Shown: positions 34,747-48,720, numbered from the stretch's first letter. The stretch: DNA of 64,000 bases from Ignelater luminosus (GCA_011009095.1 VTPC01091013.1:1-64000); one strand, 5' to 3'. A program made the numbers and translations. Notes: a model not told the origin generated them from the sequence alone.

Positions 34747-35501
34747 TTATGTATATAAACATATTGGCCAGCAATCTCGAAAAAATAAGTTAAAGATAGA
34801 CTTTTAAGCGACAGGCAATTTTAGTGATAGTATAGAATATTAACAGAATGATAGTAATAAGATATTGACAAAAGGCTTATAAATTGTTTGGAAACGTTTT
34901 CAATATCATACATTCCGTTCTCCAAATAAATTACTTTCCACTGAAGGTGATTCCTAAAAAAATAAAATGAAAATGACTAAGGGATTTAGAAAAAATGTGG
35001 TCGTGTGCTGCTATTTCATTGTTGTATAGTTGAAAAGGTTTGAAAGAAAACTGATTTGTATCGACCCTAAAATATCAATCATATAAAAGCACATCGTTAT
35101 CGTAAAAAATGAAAAAAACAACCTAAATAAAAGCGACAACGCAAATAATAAATTTCTCTTTAAAGTCCAAGCTCTGCGATGTATTGTGGTTATGCTTATA
35201 ATGGATTGCAACTAAAGACTTGGTAATAAATACTTGAAACGAATATAAGAAACGACAGAAATGGTTGACAAAGAACCGTGTTACAATTACATTTTTTTTA
35301 TAGATTTCACGTTCCGAATCATTATAAAATGAAAACAAAATAACGTAGCTGAAGATAAACATTTAAAGGAATATCGAGTATCTTAAACAACCAGACGTTA
35401 TATCTTTTTCTTGACACGAACAAAAGGTTTCTAAAATACTTTCTGAAATACCAGTAGCCTTTAAATATATTGAAGCGGAGGCGTAAAAAAACGAAACTTA
35501 C
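34747..35501. other. right end of 13.3-kb Sema-1a intron
   Basis: No gene or bounded repeat seen. Short overlapping minus-strand frames near 35011-35570 are AT-rich noise that merges into the sema exon at 35502. Confidence 0.5.
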
Positions 35502-35590
35502 CTTTCCGCAGTTAATGTATTCGACTGCGGTTTCCCTGAAGAAGAAGTAGACGAAGTCTCCTTGCGTCATGGAATTGACGAAATCTGGAG
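35502..35590 (-). CDS. Sema1a: Sema-1a exon, sema domain (FFFRETAVEY)
   Basis: Begins with the split codon for A, then PDFVNSM, and carries FVYFFFRETAVEYINCGK, a semaphorin signature. Donor AAAG|GTAAGT in phase 0. It joins across a 13.3-kb intron to the [10 protein letters not shown] exon. Confidence 0.96.
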
Positions 35591-35671
35591 CTGTAAAGAA
35601 TTCGTTTTAACGTAAATCTATAGAAAGCGCCAAGGCGCCGATTATTCGGGGCAATTCAAAGGCAACTTTAC

Positions 35672-35776
35672 CATTGAGACTCATCGAATCGTATTGTTCA
35701 GTCTGTAGCGGTTCCCTGTAGATAATGGGATCCATTCCACTAAAATCGGCCACCGTGCCAGTGTACAAATCTCCAT
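35672..35776 (-). CDS. Sema1a: Sema-1a exon, sema domain (YTGTVADFSG)
   Basis: Acceptor TTGTTTCAG. The split codon with the previous exon gives D, then GDLYTGTVADFSGMDPIIYR, a very conserved semaphorin segment. It ends SMSLN plus one base at donor GTAAAG. An 81-bp intron separates it from the next exon. Confidence 0.95.
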
Positions 35777-38700
35777 CTGAAACAATGGATGAGTTACAAT
35801 TATAACTTGCTTTGATGAAATGAGGATGGAACGGCAATTTATAGCATTGTTGAAGAAATTGTTATACAAATTTAACAATGCTGAATAGACACGTTACTAT
35901 AATAGGTACGTATGAATCTAATTATTTAAAGTAATATTATTTCAAATGACAGTGATAAGAAAAATAACCAGAACGGTTTTCTGAAAGATATTTTCTTTTT
36001 TATTGCAATTTCTAATTAACAGACTGATGTCAGTATAGATACCTACAGCGTCAAAAGAGGAGTAAAGGATCTTAACAATATTCTTGAATTTAGTTACTTA
36101 GAAATTTAATTCTATAAAAGAGAAATCGTTTAAGTTTCATCATTTATCTCATTTCTTATGTTTACGTAGTGTAGAGATTTTCTTTAGAATATAATAAATG
36201 TAGCTGCATGCAGTAAAATAATAATCCAAGTTTAAGTACACAACTATAAATTTATAATCCTTCTGTTTAGTAAAATTAATTCAGTTTTATCCATATGACA
36301 GCCTTATATATCATCCGCTTGTTTATACAGGCAAACTTCTGTACATTTCATCTTTATCTTGCAAAGAGGCTTACTTAAAGCTTAATAACAAAATGTAGAC
36401 AACTGTATGTTATTGATTATTAAGTTGAATCAAAACCCTCATTGAAATGGGAGTTAACATAGTACACACGTACGCATTGTTTATATTGGTGTATTTATGT
36501 AGTAACTATACTCTGTTCATGATGTTTCTGGGTTGTAACAGGCCATGCTTTCATTTTGTTAGGTTGGAAATGTTTTCGTTTTTTTTTGAAAATTGTCGTA
36601 CCTGCAATTGCATTTGGCGCTGTTGCACGATCAAAAATTTTGCATAAACCTTTAGTACCAATTTGTTTTGTTTTCTTAAAAACAAATCAAGTTTTCCTTA
36701 TATTTACAGAGTTACAAGAAAAAGACAACAGCGTGAGGTTGAACTGTCGTAAAAGCACATTAAGCGTCAATAAGAAGTTACAAGCCGAGTTAATAGATAA
36801 ACAGTCCGGTTTACAATACTCAAACTGTCATTTTTCCACAGCCATATACGATCTAGAAACATTGTGGAACGTTGTATACAGGGTGTCTACATTTCGATGC
36901 TGATGTGATAGCTTCAAGTAAAATGTATTCTTCTCGTGCCAGTGTAAAACAATTAATTAAAAAACAATCAATGTCAAAATTTGTCTTATCTGCGACTATT
37001 ATTTCATTTTCTTCTCTTTTGAATCATCCTGATATTGTGTTATTCTTCTATCTCGGCATAGATAGTGCGATTCCTCTGTCTGATTCTTACTCTTATAAAA
37101 ATGTATCATCATATCCAAGTTTGGGGGCTGAATTCCAAATTAAGAATGGAAGTTCCATGGTGTATTCGCGTCTGTAACAGTTACTGAAAAATCTAACTAT
37201 AGTCGTAAGTTGTTGAGTAATTGCAAGTAAGAAAAACGATGCTGAACTGGGCAGACAGTATTCTAAAATGCTTGGATAAAAATATTCAGCTGTACTGTAT
37301 TACAGGAATTCTTGGACTGTAATAGTATCTATGTATAGTTTTGGGCCGTACCAGAAGTTGTTTGTTTATTTCAGAACAAATAAAAAATAGTTATTAAAGT
37401 CGTCCAAGTCAGATTCTAAAATACTACAAGAATTCAGAAAAGAAGTTAAGGGTATTTGTATAAAAGATTTCAGTTTAATAAGTAAAAGTAATTCTAGATT
37501 TACCTTAAAAAGTGAATTATCGATACTAGAAATTTCACCTTTGTAATAAAAAACGATTATCAGGATTACTCTAACCAAGCAAAACACATGAAAAGGCTTT
37601 CAGTGTCAGGTCAAAAAGTAAACTTCAGATTTGGTATCTAAAGAGATGTCATAATCTCCTCAAACTTCTATAAATATGGTTACAGCATTTTTGACCACAG
37701 CAATTGTTCTTGTATTTCCTCAAATTTCTTCATTTAGTATAATGACGACTTCTTAGTCTTTTGAGCTTCTTTTGATTTCTCCGTAATTATCGTACAGACT
37801 TCCGCTGATTTTTTATTAGGTGCAAAAGAATATAATGATAAAAATTTTTGTTGAAATTGATACAACGCACAGAGATGTACTGAGTGTTCTAGATCAAGTA
37901 ACCAAGAAACACCCTTCACCTGAATTGCGAAGTAAGCCCAAAGAATATGTCGCTCTTCAGAATATAATGACCAACTATTTATCAACAGATAGAGCTTGCC
38001 TTATGCCTTTTTCTGTCAATATTGTTGCGTGCGCTCTATGTATGTATTTTCATAATTTATTGTTGAATTCAAAATTTGATTGTTCATTTATTAAATTGAA
38101 TTAGGAATTCTATATTTTTAAGTTTCTCTTATTTAAAATCATCCTTTGTAGGAAAATGCGAATTTTATTGTCTTCGGGGAATCCCTTAATGAAGTATCCT
38201 TGAACAGTTCGATTTTAACATTTTCTTGAATATTTGTTATTCTCCCCTATAAAAACTTTAGTTTTATTTGATAATTCTTTAGAAATTCTAATTTAATTTA
38301 AAAAAATTTCCTCTTCAGTTTTAATTTCTATGAATTTGGATACTCTCACATTTTAAATTTGGCGGATGGGCGGAGACTCTTCTTAGGTGTCGTTCTTTCG
38401 TTTTCATCTGAGAGAAGGGCGTTGCGAAAGTGGTTGCACAATCAACAGGTTGGTTGTCATATTGTTGTGTATAATTTTGCAATCAAAATTATATTTTTTC
38501 AGTCTAAATAATTATTGTGTTAGTTTGTTTTATTCGTGCATTGTGAAATTTTCCTCTAGCTTTTGTTCTTCTGTTATGGTTGTTTATGACCTAGAAATAC
38601 AAGATTCTTGTCTGGTTCCCTAAATGCATTAGTTATAGGGATGGGATGATTCTCGAAGTGGCTTCAAGTGAAAATCCTGTCGATACCATTAGAAAAGCCA

Positions 38701-41673
38701 GAATAATTTGAATTTCCTATAAATCTGAGCTAGGAATTCAACAGAGGTAATATCGTACATAACCTCACAAGGGTGATACAATGGTACTGAATCAACAATC
38801 AAAATATAGCAACCAGCATTAAATGTAGATCCTCAGAGGAATGTGATAAAGCCAGGAAATACATACCTGTGAGTTAAACTGTGTTTTGTTTTAACGTTTG
38901 CTTTTTAAAATTTATTCTTACGCCAAGGTGAAACTTTTGTTGTTATGCTGCGATTTGGTGACATTTATTGGTTTTTTTTAATGAATTAGTGGTTATTGTT
39001 AAAATCCACTTGTTTTAACAATTAAAGAATATTTAATATTGTGGATATCCATTTGTTTATTGACAATTAAGTTGCTGTTATTGATGTTTATTTGTTTGTT
39101 AATCTAGTTGTTAATTAAACTAGGGTGACTTCACTTCTATTTAGTGAGAATTATTTGAAATTAAAAGGTTTTTCACTCGTGTTGAAGAGTGACCTTCCCT
39201 TTTTATTTGTTTTTGTGTTGTTTGTGTGTTAATGATTAAACATATTGATTGAATAAAACTGTATATCACTTTTGTTGTGTCTCATATCTTATTGATAAAC
39301 ACCACGTCTGTTTTGGAATTTTGAGTTTTTCTTCCAATTTAAACAAAGAATCTCTGGCGTCCAACATAGATTATCGATAAGTTAAGTCTGCCCTTAGTGT
39401 TTTTGTTGGGTTTAAGATAGAAATTTAAATAGCAGGCCTGTGGTTTATCATAGTGTTGGTAGACCCCAATTTAATTTTAAAACTATCTGATACCCAAGAC
39501 CCAAAATGAGATGAGTCATCGTTAGCTGTAGTGTTTCTAATAAGTATTTAAGTTATTTGGTAACCATTTTCTTTTTTTTAAATAGTGTGGTTTCTTTAAC
39601 ACTTTGGGATATACCTCTTATTGCATCTTTAGTTTAGATATTCATTCTTTTTCCATGTCCAAGTTCTTGTATCTATCTATCGAGTCTATTATCATTTTCG
39701 TTTAGGCTTCCAAGCAATATAGTAATGTATTTCAGAAATATTTTGTATATTCTTTAATATGCTATGGTAATTATGATTTAAATTAGAAAACTGCAAATGT
39801 AATATCTGAAATCTAGCTTCGTTTCTGCATTATACTACTTTAAATTATGCACAATCCTGCTTAGCTATTACACAGATAAACTGAATTAATTTAGGTTTGG
39901 AGAGACTTACAATAAGCATGCCAAAAATTTTTACTTTCGTCATTTCGTTCGCTTTTTGTCCATTAGTATGTTCTCTTGGTTTTTCTATATAGTCTATTTC
40001 TAATTTATCTTTCTCTATACCTACCCCAAAAAGCTTCTGTTTTTACCATTCGATATCATACCTCTCTTACTTATCTCTCAGTATGGACTTAGATTCTTCA
40101 TCAAATGACTTTGCTAACAAGCTCTATTTCTAATTTCTAATTCTGTAGTATTGATTGTCCAATAGCTTGGTTCTTCTTTATGTTAGAGAATTTTGTCCCA
40201 ATTCTGCTAATTTATCTATGATAAAAAATTCTCATGACAATGACAGTGTGCCTTCTTCGAAAGCAACTCAATAGTGTTGTTTATTAGGCACTACAGAAAA
40301 CAACTGGAAGAACGAATCCAAAAGACATAAAATAAGGAGCAGCTCTATCTACATAATTCGCTAATATGGTGGTTTTGGTTCTCGATTTTGAGTTTGTCGA
40401 CTCAAATAGTTTCAACGTTTGGAAGTTTGTAGCATTTATACTGCAATACACACGAATTTCTAAAGAAATGCTTATGAGAAGCATCCAAGAATTGTTAAGT
40501 CTATGTAAAATTGAAAAATACATACATTTACTGCATTTCAAAAACTGTTTTATTTAGATTACATTTGTGGAGATCCCTTCAGCGACTCGGAATAACTTAC
40601 AAGTACATATAAAAGTAAAATGGTAACCTTACAAGTAAAATGTGCACAAGCTGTGCAAATATTTGCAGTAACAAGATGCATTTCAGAGAGTTGTTTCTAC
40701 GGCTTTCAAGTTGCAACTAAGCATGGCTAAAGCCAAGGCTAGATGAAAGCAACGTTTGCAACGACGAAACAACCAAACATGCATAAAACGTCTTCATTAT
40801 TTTCGCTCGTTATTCCCAGCATATCGTGGCGTCAGCACAAGAGCCGGCGCCTCCGCAACATAGCTCTTTGAAGTCTTCTTCGTATGTACGTGACAGAAGG
40901 TCCTTTGTTGGTTATGTAACTAGATTAATGCGAGGGAAAATATGATGCTGTTCAAGATTGGTTTTATTTTGCCAGTATATGAGTTGCAAAAACAATTATA
41001 GACCAATTTAAAGTAGTGTTAAAAAATATTCCTTTCAAGTTAAGCTAGATGATTTCTCTAAAAAAGCAAACGAATCGAGAAAATTAAAAATTCTTGAAAA
41101 CGCAAAAATGAACTAAATTACTGCAGTTAATAACTGTGGTGCAATCTCAGAATTCCTTTCGTTCGAACTACTCGCATTCACGTACGAGATAATTAACCAA
41201 ATCCATTCACACTTGAGTGTGTACTTGTTTCCACATCTAGGTGTAGAATATAGAACTTGATTTCTATTCACCGTCACCAATTTCCTCTAAAACACGGAAT
41301 CTATTTCAACTAAACGAAATATCATCACTGGAGGAATTCCCCAAATCCAGTTAATTTACTAAATTTAGTTTAAACCCAAACTCTAATTGATTTACATCAA
41401 AATGCTGCAGAAATTCTACAATTTCTAACTTCTGGTTGAAATAATAATTCAATAATTATCAACTCAAAAATTGTAAGAATTAATTAACGTCTTGAACGTC
41501 AGTCTCGGTTATTTTCCAAGTTACTAATTGATGAATGGTTTAACTGATGTAAAATCTTTACTCAATTTAATTTTCAGATATAATAAGAAAATTAAAACGC
41601 TCTGGAAATTGGGGATAAAACTCTTTGCAAATCGGCCACTAAAATATTATTAATAACGATTAAAGCAACTTAC
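35777..41673. other. 5.9-kb Sema-1a intron, with a MITE end
   Basis: TA|CAGGGTGTCTACATTTCGAT at 36877-36898 is a MITE terminus pointing right; it shares its first 20 or so bases with the terminus at 33306. No opposing end was found. The rest, including short frames at 36447-37177 and 38387-38623, gives no recognisable product. Confidence 0.5.
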
Positions 41674-41869
41674 CAACATATATGGCTGTGGAATTATGAT
41701 GAGGATCGTAAGGACAAACTGCTTGAGCAGGCTTATCTTTTGCAACTGAGTAATTCCCACTGTGTATGAGGTAATCTCTGCATAATGGCTTGAATGAATT
41801 TGTTCCGCAAACCAGCAATGATCCCGCTGCAGTTTTAACCAGAACTCGAATGTAATTCTGACAGTTTTC
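41674..41869 (-). CDS. Sema1a: Sema-1a exon, sema domain, first in window
   Basis: Acceptor TTTTTCAG, phase 0. It starts ENCQNYIRVL, contains LLVCGTNSFKPLC and ends NSTAIYV plus one base before donor GTAAGT. Cysteines, the CGTN motif and the glycosylation sequon NST are as in the second to third blades of semaphorin beta-propellers. The exon expected upstream, ending in the KGKSEE-like segment, was not found in 41870-64000. Confidence 0.93.
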
Positions 41870-43319
41870 CTGAAAAATAAAAAAGGAGAATATTTTAATA
41901 TAAAAGGCTTCGATATTCTTGTCAACATTTCAACGTAACCGTGTACATTTATTAAGTTACTTAGAAGATTTTAATAAAAGATACCTACGTTCTAAGTTAA
42001 TTAATAGTTAAGATCAGTTCTTTCGTTAATTAAGAGTTTTGTGAATACCTCGAAAAATCTTTATTTTACTGAAAAATATACTGTTGGTAGCTTTTGTGTG
42101 CATAAAAGTAAGGTTTACATGTTTTTGTGATGTAATAAATTTTGTTTTATTTAGCTTATGTATATGTACGTAAGACCTCGGTTTTACATTTTTTCTTCAG
42201 CATCATATATTCTTTATAATGGTCCACTAGAGAACAATGTGTTCATGTCTAACGTTTCATAAAAAACACAACGTGTTAAAATATGCTCTTTGATATTAAA
42301 CAGCATCCATTTCTTTAGATAAAATGCTATACTGGGTGAGCTTTAGAAATGGAATCTCGCAGGAAAACTTGTGATATGCAACATCTGACGCTGATTAAAA
42401 AATTCCATTTAACATTCTTAAACAGAAATAACAGTAAATAGATGTTTTTCCAATTTTGATGAACTTCAAAAGATGTTTCCCCTCCTCCGTCTAGACAAAC
42501 AAAAAACTGATCCTTTTCTGCAGGAATGGTTGTTTAAAAAACGTTCAATTACAACTCATCTACAGCAGTAAACAAAATACCAACTCAGTATACAATTTTA
42601 AATTTTGACACAGAAGGAAAAGTTGTATGATGATTACGATCATTGGGTACCATCTGATGTGCTATGCAATAAGAATTTACAATCAAACAAAAAAGGTGCC
42701 GGTTTTGTTGGCTCATTTAGTAAATAGACTTTTTCGGTCTAAACTCACCTCCTCACAACCCCCTTTAAGATTTCAGTAGACTATTGTTTATTCTTTAAGA
42801 GATCTCGGCTATGATTACTGGTTGATCAACAGGCTGCGCCACAGATGGCAAATTGGAGTTTTAGAGTTTGGATTCATCACATTAGAATAGTCAGTGAGTA
42901 TTGAAGAAATCTTTCCGGGATCCAAAACAAATAGATTAACAACCTTCAGAAAATCAAACTGATGTGACGTTTATGTGGAAACCGTATAATATTTAAATCG
43001 AACGAGTTCTTATAGCTCTTCAAGTTTTTGTGAGACCACGCGATTTTCTAAGACCATAAATTCTTGCAGGTTCGAGGATCTCTGGGGGTTTCAGATTTTT
43101 TTAAATTTTTATGGGTTACTGATCCTTGTAAAGTTAAGTATCCTTAAGTATTCCCAAGGATTTTTTAGAGCTTCTTGGTTGTTGGGCGTCTCCAGGTTCC
43201 GATAGGCCTCAGGTTCTTGCAGGTTAGTTACTTCTTATGGAATTTGGAGATTTTAATCCAAGAGGTATCGTTTGCAATTCTAAGCGAAGGCATGTTTATA
43301 GAACTTTAGGAATAACAGT
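41870..43319. other. probable upstream Sema-1a intron, nothing recognised
   Basis: No exon, RNA gene or bounded transposon identified. If the missing N-terminal exons lie beyond the window, everything from here to 64000 is intron. Confidence 0.4.
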
Positions 43320-43805
43320 TACCATCGGTCAAGACGTTTAAGTACTTCGGGCCAAACATACAGAGCAATGGAGGGGTGGGTACAGAGATTTAGCACAGAA
43401 TGAAGTGCAGATGGTTAAACTGGAGGAAGATAAATTGAGTGCTGTGTGATAGAAATGTGAGCTGTAGGAGGAAGGAAAGATGTATAAAACGGTGGTGCGA
43501 CCTGCTATGATGCACGGAGTGGAGACGTGGCCAGTTACGAAGACCCAAGAAAAGAAAATGGAAGTTAAGGTGAATGTGTGGAGTAACTAGGAAGGACATG
43601 ATCAGGAATGAGCTTATCAGAGGATCGGTCAAGGTTGGATCTATTGGTAGAAAGATCCAAGAAAGCGGGCTAAGATAGTTCGGGCAGGTGCAAAGAATGG
43701 GTGAGGACTAAGTTGAGAAAAGAATTGACAAGATGGAGGTTGATGGCAGAAGGAGAAGAGGGAGGCCAAAGACAAGATGGAAAGCGCTCTAGAAGAAGAA
43801 GAAGA
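43320..43805 (+). mobile_element. LINE fragment, reverse-transcriptase C-terminal part
   Basis: Translation in shifting plus-strand frames gives FKYFGPNIQSNGGVGTEI, RMKCRWLNWRKIN, VLCDRNVS, YKTVVRPAMMHGVETWPVT and GRPKTRW-like endings, the conserved 3' portion of RTE-like endonuclease/reverse-transcriptase polyproteins as remembered. Stops and frameshifts show a dead 5'-truncated copy. A short GAAGAA run lies at its end. Confidence 0.8.
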
Positions 43806-44700
43806 ATACACTGAGTGCATATATAGGTATGTAAGAAAAACATCGAGTTAATTAAACAATTAGCAATGAAATGAATCAGATACATGAAAAAAAACGTAAA
43901 TACAGAATTAATGGGCAAAATATAAATTTGCCCCAGTGAAGCGGAACTGTTGTAACACATAATGTATGGTATGAAGTGTTAATATCTATTCATGACGGCT
44001 TCACTGATGAAAGGTATGTGCCCGTTGTCATTTTGCTTTTCAGGAAAATGCACCATGAGGTATTTCAAGATGGCTGACTTCACTGCCAGACATTAGGAAG
44101 GGCCTCCACGGTGATCCAAATAATAAGACAAATTACCACAGCAAGTTTATATTTCATAAAATGGGGCTCCATGAATTTTCTAATTTCATTTGCAAGGTCG
44201 AAGAGAAATTGAAGACAATAACGGCCCCACCATAGAATTTTGTGATACGCTATTTTCTACCAATATTTAGTATGACTAATCATTTATTTGAAAGAGATTA
44301 TATCTCTTGTCTATGCCTGTCTTAACATTTACTATATTTCAAGGTAAGACTTGTAATGTTAAGTCTTAAAGAGGTAATGCAATCTTGGGAGCGTAAGAAT
44401 ATTACCTTTACAAACAATTATGTGTGAAAATGAGCATAATAAAATTGTATGCGAGTTTGCGCATTTCCAAGGCTTATTCGATACAATTCTGTAAAGATAA
44501 GCCATAAAGGAATTGGAATACATTGAATTTTTTTCCTTATGTTGGTGTACCAGGAGATGTAAGAATAAAAATTGTACATCTTGTTTATTATTATCAACTT
44601 ATTCCACTCGCGTATTCATTAATTGTTTTACAAAAAGAATACGTCAGAGCAACTAACCTATTCCAGATTTCGATGTTTTTCTATAACAAGCTTTCCAGAC
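43806..44700. other. no gene recognised
   Basis: Mixed sequence between the LINE fragment and a MITE copy; no supported feature. Confidence 0.4.
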
Positions 44701-44704
44701 TGTT

Positions 44705-44800
44705 ATAATTAACACAGAAATACTAACCAGACTAAGCTTTAGTCGGAAGCTTTAGGTATGAGTCAGGAGTGGAAGCAATAAATGAGAATATATACACGAA
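44705..44800. mobile_element. MITE fragment related to 51950-52180
   Basis: CAGACTAAGCTTTAGTC, GAAGCTTTAGGTATGAGT and GCAATAAATGAGAA align, at roughly 85% identity by eye, with the reverse complement of 51965-52036. Two dispersed copies point to a repeat family. Confidence 0.6.
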
Positions 44801-47800
44801 AAGATTTTATAGTAGGTACTTATCCCCCAGGAACCAAATATCTACATTCATAAAAATAAATCTCATAGAGGATAAATCTCAATTAAACAAACATTAAAGG
44901 TAAGTGATACATCAGTTTTTAATTTCTTATTATTGAAGCCTTAGAAATCTGGTTCTAAAAAGTATGGACTTAACAAAATGAGAATTGTCTTAAAAGACTA
45001 AAGAAGCCACAGGTTTTTTACGTAATTACAGACACGACGTTTCATACTAGACGTTATCTTTAGTTTGAAAAGTTAACTGATCAACTCAAAAAACGTTACA
45101 CGTGTGTAGGTGCATTTATATGGAATCATCCCTACTAACACAAAAAATAATCATGACGAGCATCATCAGCATTAGTAGAAATTAAAGATTAGTTAAGGTA
45201 CACGGAAAGAGTTTTAATTTTGTTAAAAGTTCCGGAAATTTTTGTTTATATTTCAAAACGAAAAAACTTCAAATTTAATGCAGTCTTAATATAAAATTCT
45301 GAACAAAATCGATAACGTTTAAATCTCGATCCGTACCACAATCTCGATTCGGTCAACCAAGCTCGCCGAATAATTTCCCCAAAGATTTGACCTTTAAATA
45401 TCTAAAAATGTCAGAAAAAATAATATTTTATCACATTAATTTAGTAGTAAAATGCTGGGACTTGTAATGGTTTTATAAAAGTATAATGGAATGAGTTACG
45501 AGGAACATTATCATTTAATATTTGATACGAGTTAATTAACTTGGAGTAAGTTTAAGTATTCATGTTACTCGCGGTCGTCGCCGCCAGAATAATAAAAATC
45601 ACTTTTTACTTCCCCTAAAATTGTGCGTAACCGGGAATTACTTATGCATAGCGTCTGGGGCGACCCTTAAACTCTTTAAATATACTGTTATACGCCTGCT
45701 TAAACCTTCTGATATCAACGAGTTTTGACAGTATTCTTTTCGTAGATGGGTAAAGAAAAAAATTGATATTCCATTTAGGTTTATGTACAGACGTTCGTAA
45801 ATTCAGTTTGAAGAGTAAAGATAAAAACATGAAGGAATTTGCTAACATTTTGTTACGTTAGAATTCGAGTGAAATGTCCATTCGAAAGCGATGCAATCTC
45901 ATTTTATTGCTAAAGTGTAAGAGAAGAGAACAAAACAATTACATCGACTTGACAGGTGAGTTCGTAATGTGCAAGGATAACAGACACGAACAAAGAGCAA
46001 GTTCCTGCTAGGTCTCTATCGTTGGAAGTAACAGTTCGATCGGAGTAAATACCCAAGGGCGGTAATAACTGACAATTCGGTCGATACAGTCACTAATTTA
46101 TAGAGAATCGCGCTAATGGCTACACGGAGCTGATTATTTATCCCCGACAGGCCCAGAAAGCAATTAGTACAGTGAGAGATGGGAAGAGATAAGGAAAAGA
46201 ACTGGAGATGCAAAAACACAGCAATAAAGGAGACGGTAAATCAGTCTTATACAATGTAAGAGATAGAGTTAGACAAAAACTTAATGGAGACGAGAGATTG
46301 CGGGTGCCATGTTATAGACAATGCAGCTAAGGCAAGAAAAGGATTTTGTTGCGTAAATTAGCACCCACATTGTGTAACGTATATGGGTATAATTTAAAGA
46401 GGAAACGCGAAAGGAATTAAGTAGAAATTGAGGAAAGATATAATAATTTATAACTGGTAAATATAAACTTTTAATAAAAAAATTAATTATTTCGAAAATT
46501 TTTCTTTTCCAACCTTAATGAATTTAACAACTTCTGGGTACTTTATAATCTGAGCATTTCACTTATTAAAATAATTAAACAACTTATTCCTTCTGGAATT
46601 AATCTAACGATAACAAAGCAAAAGTTGTAAAAACCACTTAATATAAACCCTGAAGGCTACCATTAAATTAAAATAGAAAAAAAGTAATTTAAATAAAAAT
46701 TACAAATTTAAAACACAAAAAGGTAAGCATCACCAAGATGGGAGGAAATGAAAAATGAATGAACCGTGGAAATTTACTGCTTGATATCTTGAAAATAAAA
46801 TCAACACCGACAAGATTTAATTAATGCTGAAAAAACAAAACTGAGTTGCTGAGCTTTAAGTAATGACTTTCAGTTATTACTCAAGTAGAATCTACGCACT
46901 TTTTTAAAAGTTGAGCAAATTCATTATTCTTAAGGATTATTTCGATAGAATTCAGAAAACATTTTATTCTAAAAAGACGCGATCGATTACAAAAGTAAAG
47001 GATGCTTTTGAAATAATAAAAAATAAATAATTGCTACAAATATACAATTTAGCCGTTGCCATTACAAATGAGAGGCATGTACGTATAAAGCTGATCTCAA
47101 AGCATTTGGAAAGCTTTTTCTATTAAAACCAATTTTAATGAGTACCCATTAAGCCATCAAAAACGATTAGTTTCACTTATTTAAAGCACTGTTATAGACA
47201 TTTCTATAATGCACAAATGAATAAAATGAGAATTTATTGAAATTATTTCTATTTCCAATGGATTCACCCAAAATGAAAAACCGTGTTCACTAAATTTTTT
47301 ATCAATTTTAATTCAGTTTTACTGTCTGCTTCACACATTCGTTTTTCAAAGACCATCCATAAAAGCTGCCTGTAAAAAAGGCACAAAACAAACGTATCAA
47401 TATAAAAGTATTTTTTTGGTAATAAATGTTATAATAATTAAACACAGGCAAAAAACTAAAAACCTTCAATAGGAAACCAATATCAATGTTTCACAAAAAA
47501 ATTATTACATTTTTAAATAAAATATTGACTTTTTAAGAAGTTGCAGATCGCTATGATATGAATTTACATAGGTGGCAGGGTAGACAAACGAAGTTTGTCT
47601 GAATTAAGACAGACAAAACATAAAGAAATAAAATAATTAGAACTCAAATTAACTTTTGCTATGTAATGTGTAAATATTTATTCCGCATTAGAATTAAATG
47701 TAAACCATGTAGGTGAGCTGGGCAGATTCCTAGTCAACAGATAATAATGAACTATACAGAGATGCAAACAAAATAAAACTGTAATTTGCAAAAATAGAAA

Positions 47801-48099
47801 TACTAAATATACAAAGAAATTTCAAGATACAGTAAAAGAGGGAATGAAAACGAAGTCGAAGGTACCAAAACTCACTAGATACAGAAGATCAATGATAAAA
47901 TGCAAACAGAATGTATTAGAAGCAGTAAAAGCTTTTAGATTGTTCGATGTAATAGTTTTCGAAGTAATATGAGATTAGATGTAAGTAGGTGGCTTTGTAT
48001 GATGTATTAAAAAACAAAGTTTTTATTAGAGCTGTTGAACTTAATTGTGTGTCTTTATTTTATATAAATAATAAAAATAAACTATTAAATATTAAAAAA
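44801..48099. other. no gene recognised
   Basis: Mostly AT-rich. A GC-richer patch at 45560-45670 (CGGTCGTCGCCGCC) and a unit AGACAAACGAAGTTTGTCT at 47581-47599, an 18-19 bp near-perfect palindrome, are the only notable points. Confidence 0.4.
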
Positions 48100-48720
48100 A
48101 GCACGATGCCAAACTAGGCACAAACCAAGAAGACTTCATCATAAAGTAGCGATAAAAAAGATGGCAAAACTAAAAAATATGAAAAAACATCTCGACACCA
48201 AAGCAACGATAATAAAGAAAGAAGGAAAATGAAGTAAACCATAAAGTAGGTAAAATCAAAATTATGGGCAATAAGATACCCACAAATAATAATACTGAAC
48301 ACATAATGGCGAAGCAGAGACACAAAAGAAATAAATCGCAAAGAAGACTTAGAAAACTACAAACAGAACAAATGTAAGAAAATAAAGATAGCAAACATTA
48401 AAAAAACGATTTAAGGGTAGCGCACGAAAAACTGAAGATAAAATAGAGAAAATTATAGAAGAGATCAAATGCGACCTTAGAAGAAAAGTAAACATACAAG
48501 ATCACTTCTTCAAGTTTGCTTGGTCCAAAGTTTGAAAAAAAAGCTGTTTGGAAAGCCTTGAAAAGAAAGAGAAAGAATGAGATCTAATAAATGAATTAAT
48601 CACAACTGAAAACAAACCTATAGAGCAAGTAGAAAGCAAAATAGAGGAAACTAGAGAGTCTAATGCAGTTAAAATTCCATTTTTAAAAAAGAGGATACGG
48701 AAAAGGATACAAAATTGTAG
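48100..48720 (+). other. purine-rich stretch, possible dead retroelement ORF
   Basis: The plus strand is unusually purine-rich and Lys/Glu-coding in broken frames (for example KIEKIIEEIKCDLRRKVNIQ). Such coiled-coil-like remnants can come from LINE ORF1 or similar, but stops are frequent and no family is recognised. Confidence 0.3.

Larger units (their letters stand above)
4234..41869 (-). other. Sema1a: Semaphorin-1a gene, 3' part (11 exons)
   Basis: Minus-strand gene for a transmembrane axon-guidance ligand and receptor of the class-1 semaphorins, which signals through plexin A. The exons give a continuous sema domain, a PSI domain, one membrane helix and a short cytoplasmic tail, matching insect Sema-1a (grasshopper fasciclin IV) in order and phase. 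Every junction has a GT donor and AG acceptor with compatible phase. Intron sizes are about 4.6 kb (4523-9103), 63 bp, 58 bp, 68 bp, 73 bp, 55 bp, 11.3 kb (10812-22090), 13.3 kb (22233-35501), 81 bp and 5.9 kb. The large introns hold FUT8 and most of the transposons. The N-terminal exons, about 110-125 residues, are absent and are inferred to lie upstream of 64000. No frame-disrupting lesion was seen. Confidence 0.95.

Noticed and set aside
43390..43960. Minus-strand hydrophobic frames
   Set aside because: They are antisense to the LINE fragment recognised on the plus strand.
48114..48394. Minus-strand frames resembling polytopic membrane proteins
   Set aside because: Artefact of a purine-rich plus strand, which reads as Phe/Leu/Ser on the complement.
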